Of a DNA stretch of 64,000 nucleotides, positions 41,001 through 48,379 are shown one piece after another. Origin of the DNA: Steromphala cineraria (lineage: Eukaryota; Mollusca; Gastropoda; Trochida; Trochidae); assembly GCA_916613615.1 (NCBI GenBank), contig OU744736.1, forward strand, positions 10,427,724 through 10,491,723, written 5' to 3'. Position 1 is the stretch's first letter; each line of letters begins with the position of its first letter. The position numbers and the translations under genes are program-made. Under the pieces are notes generated by a model that saw only the letters and a list, made by a program, of their open reading frames with translations, did no database searches and was not told the DNA's origin.

Positions 41001-42475
41001 ACATTTCTATGTCAATATTAACATAATGTGCTTAAAGGGGCAGTAGCACGTTTTTTGATAATTTTATATTTTAAATTTCTCACTGATAATTGTAAGTGAA
41101 TGCTAAATGTATTATTTTGACAGTGTCAAAAATCTCATTACACAAGCCAATCGTCCATTGTCAGAGGATAAAGAATGCAGATTCACATAAAATCCATTGG
41201 CGGCCATTTTTTTGTGAACACCTTTAATTCATTTTTGTAAGAAAAAGGAATCGCATGGCTAAACTTAACGCTATATACTGGAATTATTACTGCTCCATTT
41301 AGTTTAAATACATTGTCTTTCAATTGAAACCATTAATTTTCATTTTCCTTCCATCCACCTATATTCCCCCTAAAAATGTGCTACTGCCCCTTTAATAACG
41401 GTGTTAGAATATAAACTGAATAGTTGCATCTCTTTGCAATAAAGAAATTGTAAATCCAAATAGTTTGTATTTCTTCACAGTTTCTTATTGTAAAGGTTTG
41501 ACATTGCTCTTAAAGGGACCATTCGAGCGGGGTATTTTTTGTGGAAACGAAATTCAGGAGGACTTTACTGTTTACAATTATATATGATTTTTACATGATA
41601 ATTTCACTCTTAATTTCATATATGTTTGTGAGATAAGCATTTCAGTTGTTAAAGATTTGACAATTTGACAAAAAATAAAGTGTATTGCTCAAAAAATAAA
41701 AACATCGTGAAATGAAGCCAATCATCGAAGCTACGATCGTGGAATGAATTACTACGACAAAATTCTGTTGCAACTGATAACTTTTGTTATGAATTATTTG
41801 TAAATATGCTCCTCTTCTACCAATCAAGTAGTTATGACTTAATTTTGTTAATAAATAAGCATATTACAGCCCATTTGTTTTCTCGCAATGCTAATCTTTC
41901 AAAATGGCGGAGGAAAGCCGCTCGAGTGGTGCCTTTAATGGGTAAGTGCCTAACACAATACTGACCATGTGCTCCCAATAACCATCCCCATATAAACAAT
42001 GTTTTAAAATGTTTAAATTTTTTCTTTATAATTTTTTATGTATCAAAATATTATATCTGATAATGGTAACCAAAAAAATTGAAATAATATAAAAAGGTAT
42101 GCATGTTGTTTAATTCAAATTCAAGTGTTAAAAGTTTTTACACAGGTCCATAAAACATTTCCTCATGTAAATTTCAGCCAACTCAAAAGATTTATGAGTC
42201 ATGCGCTTGTGGGAGCAATGAGGAATGTAGTTAGGAGCCCCCTAGCAAGTCTATTTGTCAATCAGAGGCACTTCCGTGATTCTATAAATCCACCTCGGTA
42301 TCTCACATGAAACATAGATTCTATAATCACTTACCTCTTTCTCGATATCTGCAGGTGGTTTTTGTCTCGTGCATCCACTCATTGAATTGCAAGGACATTC
42401 AAAAGAATCTACCTGGTCAGGTAACATGTTCATACTCAGGTACATCACACTCAAGACAAACCAACTGATCGCCAT
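19859..42475 (-). CDS. CTBS: di-N-acetylchitobiase-like GH18 protein, membrane-anchored, probable pseudoenzyme, nine exons
   Basis: Exons (descending) 42475-42335, 37963-37822, 36450-36218, 32874-32697, 32281-32184, 23828-23658, 22993-22900, 20820-20677 and 20022-19859 join in frame to 454 codons. Human lysosomal chitobiase has ~385. Residues 1-25 form a signal peptide, then F-x-C-P-C as in CTBS. Matches include MCY-x-H-x-KG (exon 2), the barrel strand with ILGVPWHGY (exon 5), and QVWFEN...LKGI (exons 7-8). The GH18 motif DGxNxDxE reads D-L-V-A-V-D-L-I at residues 129-136: the acid/base Glu is Ile. The MSYD strand and the last-strand Trp are also changed. Residues 402-426 form a transmembrane helix, then RRR and an acidic tail, predicting a type I membrane protein. 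N-glycosylation sequons are present. Three exon borders are tandemly amplified. A role in carbohydrate binding is inference. Confidence 0.93.
20677..20820 (-). CDS. CTBS: CTBS exon 8
   Basis: Encodes GIAIYYAEDLSDDS...GAMWDWVLHGIL, aligning with the last barrel strand and C-terminal helix of CTBS. The strand's usual Trp is Tyr here. The acceptor CTGTGTGCAG|GTATTGCC is the first of 25 tandem copies. The donor is GTTTGT. Confidence 0.9.
20809..22010 (-). repeat. 48-bp x 25 minisatellite made of the exon 8 splice acceptor
   Basis: Unit starts are exactly 48 bp apart from 20809 to 21961. On the CTBS sense strand every unit holds a CCTGAC branch-point-like motif, TTTCTGTGTGCAG and the first ~12 bases of exon 8. 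The unit is a multiple of three and happens to be open on both strands, which yields two long artificial ORFs (413 and 393 codons). Used in the CTBS frame, each decoy acceptor reads G-I-A-I-Y-stop or close variants. Confidence 0.95.
22011..22899. other. CTBS intron 7, unique part
   Basis: AT-rich intron sequence between the acceptor minisatellite and exon 7. No known element is recognised. Confidence 0.6.
22900..22993 (-). CDS. CTBS: CTBS exon 7
   Basis: After GCTTGTTTCAG it encodes NNTTHSYNQVWFENVMSLRL...EFGLK. It matches the HQVWYDN-x-x-S-x-x-LK block of CTBS. The donor is GTAAAT with one base carried over (split Gly 353). Confidence 0.93.
23010..23657. repeat. CTBS intron 6 with imperfect repeats and a CCCCGC-type terminus
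   Basis: Three imperfect copies of a ~150-bp segment with CAAGGTATTGATACCATGAAG occur at about 23160, 23330 and 23485. They are followed by TATCCCCTTTCCACTTTGTGGCGGGGGATA at 23610-23640, a hairpin end also seen near 24545, 30550 and 51735. Confidence 0.65.
23658..23828 (-). CDS. CTBS: CTBS exon 6
   Basis: 57 codons, phase 0 at both ends (acceptor CTTATCTTTCAG, donor GTAAGT). It encodes LGKLSVSKCDL...NGTCDYMSVRRKLTIGDM...APVFAHY. It corresponds to the CTBS segment with the paired cysteines, but the FRGAPCSDAAGRQ signature of the active enzyme is not kept. An N-G-T sequon is present. Confidence 0.9.
23945..24585 (-). repeat. dispersed mollusc repeat, three ~142-bp units
   Basis: Starts with AAAAAATAGAGCCATGGGCT and CTGTAGCTCATCAG, followed by three units in the orientation opposite to the intron-3 array of HSPBP1 (GGGGTCAcaa, GGCCAAGGAGTCTAC, CTCTAGACCT). 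It ends in a GAACCACGGA run and a CCCGCAAAGCTTTGCGGG hairpin at 24544-24561. Confidence 0.75.
24596..25042 (+). pseudogene. piggyBac transposase, N-terminal/central fragment
   Basis: A 149-codon open frame contains RDRFWLLLTYDHLSDN, then KLGFLYNRII and QHISIDEGLVPWKGNLRY...KPKKY. These are the piggyBac DDE transposase regions around the first catalytic Asp (in SIDEG). The frame stops at TGA immediately after the KPKKY block, where unrelated repeat sequence begins. The remainder is found 5.6 kb away at 30670-31544, with about 60 intervening codons missing. Confidence 0.85.
25043..25574 (+). repeat. dispersed repeat with GTGACCTTGAAA blocks
   Basis: Begins near ATCCCCCGCTGC and holds three imperfect units with CTGTGACCTTGAAAATAAT, AAGAGAATCCAGT and TTCTTGAGATATC. 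The same family returns at 30230-30590 and 51735-51840. It separates the two piggyBac fragments. Confidence 0.75.
25575..26460 (+). repeat. dispersed mollusc repeat with five ~148-bp tandem units and GACG tail
   Basis: Opens with AAAATAGAGCCATTGGCTC and AGCTCATCAGG. It then holds five units (CACAGGGCCACCAAAGCTAC, TCAAGGAGTCTGTACAC, GGCCTTATTGTTCTGGAG) and a GGAC/GGACG tetranucleotide run at 26355-26410. It ends CATGCCATAAGCCCATCGGG. The reading frames through it are by-products of the repeat. Confidence 0.85.
26499..26594. repeat. imperfect hairpin with TACCCCAAGGAGGAT arms
   Basis: 26499-26528 and 26549-26581 are imperfect inverted copies (TACCCCAAGGAGGAT...AGAATC), so the stretch can fold back on itself. 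The right arm belongs to a 46-bp sequence repeated inverted and perfectly at 30174-30219. Confidence 0.8.
26782..26808. repeat. poly-C tract
   Basis: A run of about 26 C, with a similar shorter run at 57310-57325. Prone to sequencing and assembly length error. Confidence 0.8.
27032..27868 (-). CDS. DIRS tyrosine recombinase ORF
   Basis: 278 codons, uninterrupted. The R-H-x-x-R-Y catalytic set of tyrosine recombinases is visible: TSGRRVGDI near residue 88, LKAHSDRA near 214, and the nucleophile in FIKHYQLDM near 254. Its 5' end overlaps the RT/RNase H frame, as in DIRS elements. It would catalyse integration of the circular cDNA. Whether it is expressed cannot be told. Confidence 0.88.
   Translation of the reverse strand: MSGRTPCRVESWHLTNGCSTGTVLGSHPMVQRFLAGVDRIRPPLRRVSPTWDLSYVLDWLSGPSFRDLDKASLQLLTWKAAFLVAVTSGRRVGDIHAMSSDPELTVFHKDRVSIRLPDSYRPKVAHSFHVSAPIELPALLQPATSGARASTPHILDVRRTLKKYVQRTKDHRKDKQLFCCYGRGKAGDPASKPSSTICLSYVSKGLQPPEGLKAHSDRAVATSKAYAASLPIEEICSAAIWSRPSTFIKHYQLDMHSSERARFGKSVLSSGRGRVPSN
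27792..28472 (-). pseudogene. DIRS reverse transcriptase/RNase H with internal deletion
   Basis: The frame runs through FLVTKKDGGFRPILNLKHLN and SSIDLKDAYLHV (RT motifs 2 and A), then jumps directly to IIQVIPVYLPGVDNVRADAL, the end of the RNase H domain. The YxDD box and most of RNase H are missing in an in-frame deletion, so it is catalytically dead although still open. Confidence 0.85.
28508..29016 (-). pseudogene. DIRS gag-like region, frameshifted
   Basis: 29016 to ~28865 encodes AYLASLQAESLAEGK...LTEANGYLARDS, and a second frame from 28867 encodes LFELGQTLFPGATTVIKD...followed by a K/R/G/Q-rich tail. The two frames together resemble DIRS gag, with one frameshift near 28865. Confidence 0.7.
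29199..29477 (-). pseudogene. DIRS gag N-terminal zinc motif
   Basis: Encodes KKCDSCGGRIPESDGHGLC-x2-C, a C-x2-C-x8-DGH-x2-C-x2-C arrangement commonly found at the start of DIRS gag proteins, followed by an acidic DDHDDSGC. It is out of frame with the downstream gag piece. Confidence 0.65.
30220..30600 (+). repeat. dispersed GTGACCTTGAAA repeat with palindromic CCCCCGC end
   Basis: Same family as 25043-25574 (AAGAGAATCCAGTAAACAGT, TTCTTGAGATATCGCGCCAA). It carries a CGTACGTACGTACGG run and ends in TATCCCCCGC...GCGGGGGATA at 30548-30582. Confidence 0.75.
30670..31544 (+). pseudogene. piggyBac transposase, C-terminal fragment, frameshifted
   Basis: From ~30676 the frame reads VTDLVKDYSGKGYHVYMDNFYSS (second catalytic Asp in MDN) ...LRGSRKGIPKKM. 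After a one-base frameshift near 31000 it continues IIHEYNKYMGGVDRTDQML (third catalytic Asp) ...WKRVWFHILVGLLNAYVLYKE, to a C-rich end (C-x-C...C-x2-C). These are the piggyBac DDD motifs in order. A TTTCTTTAG immediately upstream could be an old acceptor. The N-terminal half is at 24596-25042. Confidence 0.88.
31860..32080 (+). repeat. dispersed mollusc repeat, single-unit copy
   Basis: Carries GGGGTCATGGGGCCAC, GGCCAAGGAGTCTGCACAT, GGACGGACGGACGCC and CATGCCATAAGCCCATTGGG, and ends CTGATGAGCTAAAA. It is a short member of the family that forms the HSPBP1 intron-3 array. Confidence 0.8.
32184..32281 (-). CDS. CTBS: CTBS exon 5
   Basis: Encodes VDEYAAQGLPEKRIILGVPWHGYSYHC, the best-conserved GH18/CTBS block (human K-LVMGVPWYGYDYTC). 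The acceptor is ACAG and the donor GTAAGT. Phase fits exons 4 and 6. Confidence 0.95.
32697..32874 (-). CDS. CTBS: CTBS exon 4
   Basis: After GTATTCCCCAG it encodes MACVVPWKPQCYGDDC...CDILIIDPTSF...LALG. It aligns with the DVAWSP...CDFLFVMSYD strand pair of CTBS. The catalytic-site MSYD becomes IIDP, in keeping with loss of activity. The donor is GTGAGA. Confidence 0.92.
32828..33534 (-). repeat. 88-bp x 8 minisatellite made of the exon 4 splice acceptor
   Basis: Unit starts lie at 32828, 32916, 33004, 33092, 33180, 33267, 33355 and 33443 (one unit is 87 bp); the array breaks off at 33534. On the CTBS strand each unit holds TTGTATTCCCCAG plus the first ~47 bases of exon 4. Only the unit overlapping exon 4 continues into the full exon. 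From a decoy the frame reads ...GDDCRYDK-stop. Confidence 0.95.
33563..33840 (+). mobile_element. tRNA-derived SINE
   Basis: The head has a pol III A box (TAGCACACTGGTTAGAGC-like) and B box (GGTTCAAATCC) in tRNA spacing, but the anticodon arm does not pair well. A body with GGTTTGCTAGTTCCAGCCGA and TGCTCGCAGGTTTCACC follows, with a T-run end. The body block recurs inverted at about 56313-56345. It is a SINE, not a working tRNA gene. Confidence 0.75.
34351..35416. mobile_element. 1.07-kb element with perfect 17-bp terminal inverted repeats
   Basis: 34351-34367 (CCGTATATTACAATGTA) is exactly inverted at 35400-35416. Inside, both ends carry GGGGTCGmCTTATGTAC-type motifs, repeated at 34408, 35313 and 35370. 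No transposase is recognised, and target duplications are not obvious. Confidence 0.65.
35510..35860. repeat. palindromic TTTATTAAACGAG / ACACGAGCG repeat
   Basis: 35514-35553 and 35582-35622 are imperfect inverted copies (AATACGATTTTTATTAAACG). It is followed by two TTGTGACGTCA-type motifs (about 35732 and 35757) and an ACACGAGCGTGTAAT palindrome. Probably the remnant of a foldback element. Confidence 0.5.
35913..36241 (-). repeat. 47-bp x 7 minisatellite made of the exon 3 splice donor
   Basis: Unit starts lie at 35913, 35960, 36007, 36054, 36101, 36148 and 36195. On the CTBS strand each unit contains the last 24 bases of exon 3, then GTAAGT and the start of intron 3. The real donor is the exon-proximal copy (36217-36212). 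Reading on to any decoy donor gives L-E-V-S-stop. Confidence 0.95.
36218..36450 (-). CDS. CTBS: CTBS exon 3 with altered GH18 catalytic motif
   Basis: After TTTGTTTCAG it encodes ARLAWDKNDLNEKNES...HVVDLVAVDLIDTLTN...VMPLE. The segment aligns with the CTBS barrel strand that carries DGINIDIE. At 36349-36326 the first and third acidic positions (D129, D134) remain, but the final Glu is Ile136, with Asp one place later. An N-E-S sequon is present. Confidence 0.93.
36522..36960. mobile_element. 439-bp MITE with perfect 62-bp TIRs and 9-bp target duplication
   Basis: 36522-36583 is exactly inverted at 36899-36960 (starts CATCCTGCTACATCAGCG), with weaker pairing continuing inward. TGGTAGCAT flanks it directly at 36513-36521 and 36961-36969. 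A 9-bp TSD with long TIRs is typical of Mutator-like elements (inference). A diverged relative lies at about 18130-18480. Confidence 0.93.
37822..37963 (-). CDS. CTBS: CTBS exon 2
   Basis: After TTCTGACAG it encodes VFVVTDGSSDLNKWKWDSL...IMCYTHNKGKRYGFI, matching human VFVFDVGQ...W-S-Y-DW...LMCYAHSKGAR. The donor is GTAAGA with one base carried over. Confidence 0.95.
38122..38469. mobile_element. ~350-bp MITE with ACCGTATTCGAC terminal inverted repeats
   Basis: The left end TACCGTATTCGACGTAATAA and the right end, read inverted (TACCGTATTCGACCTAATA), match for about 19 bases. Inner blocks TAAGCGCCCTG are also inverted. The ends abut TA, as in Tc1/mariner-type insertions (inference). It lies in CTBS intron 1. 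Confidence 0.7.
38521..38952 (+). mobile_element. TTAA-flanked MITE, family A, copy 2
   Basis: Full-length, TTAA at both ends, closely similar to 1599-2027 throughout (ATTCATAATAAAAGTTATCA, GATCGTAGCTTCG, CATGTAAAAATCATATATAA). Confidence 0.8.
39487..40785 (-). mobile_element. TTAA-flanked MITE, family A, copy 3, split by a nested insertion
   Basis: 39487-39571 and 40468-40785 together match the family A element in reverse. They are interrupted by an ~896-bp element (39572-40467). The outer right end is replaced by family B sequence near 40790. Confidence 0.8.
39572..40467. mobile_element. non-autonomous element with TTCGTAGGAG subterminal motifs
   Basis: Inserted in MITE copy 3, with TTATATAT(G) duplicated at 39564-39572 and 40468-40476. 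TIRs begin GGGAGACAGTGATTTCGTAG and GGGTGTAGGTGTTTTCGTAG. The 10-mer TTCGTAGGAG occurs five times at the left (39585, 39602, 39619, 39636, 39651) and four times inverted at the right (40380, 40404, 40428, 40445). No transposase is encoded. The TSD length (8 or 9) is ambiguous by one base. Confidence 0.88.
40790..40936 (-). mobile_element. TTAA-flanked MITE, family B, truncated copy
   Basis: Carries TCTGACAATGGATGATTGG, TTTTTGACACTATCAAAATA and GCTACTGTCCCTTTAA. It is the inverted counterpart of the left part of the element at 41032-41395. Confidence 0.7.
41032..41395 (+). mobile_element. TTAA-flanked MITE, family B, full copy
   Basis: 364 bp with TTAA at both ends and inverted termini TTAAAGGGGCAGTAGCAC. 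A GCGGCCATTTTTTTGTG block in the body recurs in diverged form at 45.4 and 46.1 kb. It lies in CTBS intron 1. Confidence 0.85.
41510..41938 (-). mobile_element. TTAA-flanked MITE, family A, copy 4
   Basis: 429 bp, reverse orientation, TTAA at both ends; near-identical to copy 1. It ends 400 bp before CTBS exon 1. Confidence 0.82.
42335..42475 (-). CDS. CTBS: CTBS exon 1: signal peptide
   Basis: 47 codons from the ATG at 42475-42473. A hydrophobic stretch (ISWFVLSVMYLSMNML) predicts a cleavable signal peptide, followed by SFECPCNSMSGC, which parallels the D-CPCPEPELC start of mature CTBS. The donor is GTAAGT in phase 0. Confidence 0.92.
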
Positions 42476-44941
42476 GGTTACACGATATATTGTGCATACA
42501 AGGAATGACTAAAGTCCACAGGATGTCGATTATTATTTCGACTCTGAATGGCAACACAGACGACTGCTGCGACCTAATTCCAATCAAACCCGTCCTGGAT
42601 TTGTCAACTGGTCAAAGCGCCGCCATTTGCACCTGGTGATACTAGTTTCCCCGCTACAAATTAACACCACGTGACAACTAATTCTGTCTTCAACGGGGCT
42701 TAGCTATATATATTACCATCATTACAATGTACCGACACCGATGTGCCATATGATAAATAATTTTTGATATTAGATTAATCGATATTTGTTTGCAAACATT
42801 TAAGCTAAAATTTCAACACCGGCATACACTTTTCTTGCTCATCCTTTGGCTACTTACCTCATTGTTTATTGTTTATTGTTTACATGAAAGTAGTTCAGTT
42901 CTTACTTTGATGTCGCTGGATGTATGGCGGTATTTGATATAGATGAAAAGAAACACAAGCGTATTGTATGTTTCAAACAACCAACAACATGTGTTTTTGT
43001 ATGGCAGATTTATGATTCGCATTACTCCCAGTGATAAAGAGGCAAAACTTTTTAAAATGTTTGTAAGTAAGTGATTTTCAAGGTATTATTTATATGATAA
43101 TGATAAACATATGACACGTAACATAAAACATGTTAAAATAATATTGGATAGGAAGTTTTAATATTTATGAGAAATCAAATAAAAATGCAAATATGATAAT
43201 ACATAATTCGGGGAGAAGTAAAAAAAGTGCGGGTAAATTATTTTCAAATTTTATGCGTGTAAACCTCCTAATTGTCAATTCAAATAATTAATTCTATTAG
43301 CAGAATTATATTCTTTTTGAATAACGATCAAGGTTAATTATCCCATATCAGCAGGTTATGATCAGTTTATCCAACAAACCGATTAACTGCTTATATATAC
43401 TCGCTGTTGTTCATCTCTGGCCTCTGCCCGTAATTTCTTGTTATCGACTAGTCTACCAATGTATATCTATATATATACCGGTATAGATTCAGATTCAGAT
43501 TCAGATCCCTTTGTTAATGTTATAAAGATGATTAGCAATAACATATTGTATCGTATTGGTACAGGTCTGTTACAAACATGGTTTGTGGTTTATATATACT
43601 TCTAGCTTCTCCTATTGTTGTTCCTTGTCAATCTCGCCTCAATCACAAATGTTTTCATTGTTAATTTCCCTTGTTAAATCTCTTTGTTAATTTTCATATA
43701 TATGCAACAATCTTCTTGTAACCCATTGCTTGGCTAAGATACAAGGGGCTGTGTCGAAATGTCATCTTACCAGAATAAAGAAGTTGTCATCCATGATTTT
43801 GTTTTGATAGAAGATGGCTCTTGTTTTACCTTTTCACTTTTAATAATTGTTTTTTTTTGAAGAGGTAAACGTTAAGAATATGTGTTTTGCGTTATACAAT
43901 ATATGTTTATTCTAATTTTCACAACACATGCATATATAGAATTTACCCATATGTCTTCTGTATGGCAAGTATTATGTCAGCAGGAATTGATGAAAGACAA
44001 ATATCCGTGAGACAAGCTTCTAATACAGATTTCGCCTCAAAAACTAATGTTTATAGGATATCGATAAGCTATAAACATGACCTGGTTGTTTAATTGAATA
44101 TAGATTACGTTTTCCTTACAGTTACAGTAAAACTATCTTAACCATCTGACATTGACTTGTCCCGTGCTGCAGTCATCAGATGCTGCCCAGTGACATAGTA
44201 CATTGTATTCAAACAAGCGGTGGTTCAGTTGATGAGTAACGAATATCGTGTTTCCTTTCAGGTTTGTAGTTATACAACCTTATCCGGCTCGTACCATCGC
44301 TGAAAGGGACATAATAAAAATCACTTTCAGAAACAGTTTTATTCAATGATAGCCTTACTTCGGGCGCTTTATTTGTGTACATTAATGTGGCGTGGTTCAA
44401 TAAACAGTTTCGGTCAGCTAAACGTGCCTGAACATACCTGTCTATACTAGTTTAGTAGAAAGAGGCATATTCATAACGGATCTTATTTCAACCATAAGCT
44501 TGTATTAGATCGTGTTTACGGACCCCACCCACTCTGAAGTCTATAGTATAAGATAATTGTTTACCATGTCAATATGTTTTGTGAGATACATCAAATATAC
44601 TGTTTGTCTTTGTCGAAAGCTACCAGTACAAATTACTTTTTGTGACAATTCATGAATATTTCGTAAAGTTATAAGGCGCGTTTTCATACTTGTCACCTGA
44701 GACAATCAGCTCGGTATGAGAAATTAAATATTACACGTTTTCAATCGATATAAATGTTAAAATTTAAGACATGAAATTTATAAAAGGGGATATGTTCCTG
44801 TAGGATTCTTGTGACAGTAGTGATGATTGTGTGTGCTTTCTTTCATGCACTGAATAGCACCCTTTATAATCGGTTACGAGATCGACGTCATATGGCCTAG
44901 CTGCTGTATAGGGAACTGTCTAGGTATAGGTTAATGTTCGA

Positions 44942-44979
44942 GTAACTCTCCATTCCTAAAAAAAGGAATGGAGAGTTAC
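44942..44979. repeat. perfect 16-bp-stem hairpin
   Basis: GTAACTCTCCATTCCT at 44942-44957 is exactly inverted at 44964-44979, with a six-A loop. A smaller hairpin, GCTCCATTA/TAATGGAGC, lies at 45091-45116. Possibly eroded MITE ends. Confidence 0.6.
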
Positions 44980-45389
44980 GAGGATATTAACCGACTTAAA
45001 TTACACTCAATTTAATGCCTTTTCAAAAACATAACTTAAAATATTTAAAAAATTGAAATTTGAAGTGAAAAACTTGATGTAAAATACAACGCTCCATTAC
45101 TGAAAAATAATGGAGCGAGAGAACAATAGGATGACGTCACAAGTGTAATTTAATCTCAGGTAAATGATAAGTCATTTAATTCATAAAGCATTCCTGTATA
45201 ACATGATCTTGCGGTAGAGCTTATATATACTGAAGGTAGTCGTTGAAAGAGTTCACAGCGTTGCGCAAATACAAAATGGAAATATAACCTGAAAATTGGT
45301 CATTACTGAGGTAGATGTGATAAAAAGCCAAATTATGCAACTGATGACTTTGCAAATACAGGTCAAAACTCACTAAAGTTACAAAATTA

Positions 45390-45613
45390 TTGCAAATCAA
45401 TCAAAATCCAGTTGCGCCCATTTTTGTGTGCACACCTTTAATCCATTTGAGGTAGGTAGATGGATTTGCGAAGCTTAATGTAACATCTATAGTTCATCTT
45501 TAGAAATGCATTGTTTCATTTTAAAAACATTTAATTTCACGGAGTAAAAATTATTTTTGTTTTACTCATTTTATTTTACCCACAAACAACAACGTGCAAC
45601 ATGTCCCTTTAAA
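45390..45613 (+). mobile_element. diverged family B MITE fragment
   Basis: TTTTTGTGTGCACACCTTTAA, GAAATGCATTGTTTCA and ACGTGCAACATGTCCCTTTA match in order the right half of 41032-41395 with many substitutions. Confidence 0.55.
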
Positions 45614-48235
45614 GGGTGTAGAATTCGGGCAGTATTCATTGCGTATAGTGAAAGGAATACACCTGATGAACGGGTGAATGACCGACAGGACAGTAAGACA
45701 AGACTTCACTACGTTCCTCACTTGCCGTTTATATTTTTTTCAAAAATGGTTGAAAGTTGAGCAGGTAGTGGGTTTAGTTCAATGGAATTGGCGGACACGG
45801 ACCGGGATGGTTGGTGTTGGAATTTTTAAATTTCATGAAACCTGATATACCTGCAATGATGAAGCAAAAAACCGCACATTCTTGTAAACAAATGGCAAGA
45901 AACGTCATATCCCCGCGAATACGTTTAAATGGAAGTAGGTCAGATTTTAAAAAGAAAATGATATATTTGTATATATAAATATTAGTTTATGCGAAATGTG
46001 CTTTACCCCGAGGGTCAAACATTGGCGGTTTTCCAATTTTTAGTCGCAGGAGAAACCGTTCGAGTATCAAGCGAAAGTATTTGCAGCCATTTTAGTGTGA
46101 ACACATTTTATCTTATGCGTTTGGGAAATGGAAACGCAAAGATTAACAGAACCTTATCAGGGAGCGGCATTGACATAAGCGCTGATGTGCTTGTTTGCCA
46201 ATCCCACCACATTCAGTGAATAAATATCTTTTTAAAACCACCTTATCAATTGTTTCAAGGACTGATTTATGTTTATAATAGATCGAGTGGCAAATGGTCA
46301 TATATTTCGAAAGATGCCCTGTTTTCCTAAGAAAACGTGCTACGATGTATGTAAAAGAAGGAGAGATCTTCCACCTAAGTGAAGCACTTGAATTGACGTG
46401 TTGTAAATCTGTCACACTCTCGTGTCATTGACAGTCTCATATTGGGTTTATGGTTGTATTATCCCGGTGTCGTTATGAGCTCCTTGTATTGAAAGACATT
46501 TAAATTATCCAAACAGAACCATTCCACGTCCGATTTATACATTCAATAAGTGAACCATAGACAATTTGTGATTTTATTCAATTAAAAATAATGTATTTAT
46601 TCGAAATGATATAAATGTTTATCCGAGTGAGATAGGATTTGCAAATTCGAGGCATATCGAATCAGGGAAAAACGGCTTGGTAAAGGGCGACAACTCTTGT
46701 AACATTCTTGGATCTCACATGCACGTGCAAACACAATTTGGTAGCAAATGGTGATCATTGGTTACAGGAAGTTATTCGTTGATTCATTAGAAAATTTGTA
46801 GATGTGTTATACCTCTTAGAGACGTGTATCATTAATTAATGGTGTCAAACAATCATGTAAAGGGCTACCTGTAGACATCACAAAAACCCTATCACTATTT
46901 ATAGACTTTCCAATATAGATTAGGATAGGTTCCATAGCGCACCTCATTATTTAATGACGAGGTCTCGTGCTTTAACTATAATAGTTCAGGGCAAAACTAT
47001 ACTTTATTGCATAACACGTGATGGTAAGGGCTACACTATTAGGATTGGCGGCGCCTTTGATCTTTACGGAAACAATACTAGAAAACGCTATACTTCTAAG
47101 CGATAAACGCCACGTAATAAAACTATAGACATTATTGTAATGTAGAAATTATATAATGAAACCTTTTTATGTTTTCATTGAGTACTTGATGTATGCTGAG
47201 GTTTGTATTGGAAAGGGAAAGGGCTTCATTCTCTGTATTCGTTCATTTTTGTAGAATAACTGAACCATTTGGAGAAAATAACGAAATCTTTTCATATTTT
47301 TATTGAGTAATTGATGTATGCTGCATTCATTCATTTTATATGCAACTATTTATTTGCAAACCATAAATAAAAAGGACTTAATGTGCAACCTAAATATCGC
47401 TCGCCGATGTGGCACGCTCTCATAAATCCTTTTGAATGGTATACCAACCTTATAACGCTGCATTCATCGATATTTTCGTTTTGTAATTATCTACAAGAAG
47501 AGAACCGGTAACATCATTTTGCAACATTTAACATTCTGTTCATTTGGTACTTAGCGTTTCCCCTATGGACATTCGTTGAACTAAAACGCCTTGCTTTTCC
47601 CGAAGGTAAGTGTGACTTATCTGATGCAATTATCCCTGCAATGGCGTATCAAATGTAAAAGACGATAACCGACTTATCACAAAACAGGTGCAAACATTCT
47701 TTATGTCTCCATTTCTAAATTAGCCACTAGTTTGGCGGTACGATAGGAAAGTTTAAAGCAACTATCCTATAATTTCATCAATGCGATCTGATAAATCAGG
47801 CGTTCACACCGTAACGAACCCTGAATAACTGATAAAGCTCGCTTTCCTGTATAAATCGAGATTTCGGAGGTAATTATAAACTCCACATCACACGAGAATA
47901 GTCCAAGAAAGTCCAGCGAGAGTTTCCCGATAAAACAGGTGTCGCTTGTTAGCTCCGTTCCGCGATAAGTTGATGTAAAGTAACCCCTTTACTTATGTTG
48001 TATCTTGATCTTAACTTTGCAAAAACCGATTGTATACTAGTATATGCTAAAACGTAATCAAAGATTTTTAAAAATAGTTTTCTAAAGTAGTCAGCGATTA
48101 AATCACGTGCATGTACAGTTTCAAAAATATTTGGACTTAATTTCAAGTATAAAATGAACTTGATGATAAGCCTAGCTAGATTTCGTAGGTTAAATCTACC
48201 ATTTTAAACGAATTATTAACTTTAGTGCGTTTAGC

Positions 48236-48379
48236 CAATCTAGTTAAAACTAGCTGTAATGTTATTGTCCCATAAGTCCTTACGTAACGTAATGACTTAA
48301 GGGACGATAACATTACAGCTAGTTTTAAAACATAAGGACTTAAGGGACAATAACATTACAGCTAGTTTTAACTAGATTG
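48236..48379. mobile_element. 144-bp foldback MITE with 10-bp target duplication
   Basis: The outer 36 bp (from CAATCTAGTTAAAACTAGCT) are perfectly inverted, with near-perfect pairing to ~47 bp. A third copy of the arm lies between them at about 48297-48327. TGCGTTTAGC flanks it directly at 48226-48235 and 48380-48389. Confidence 0.92.
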
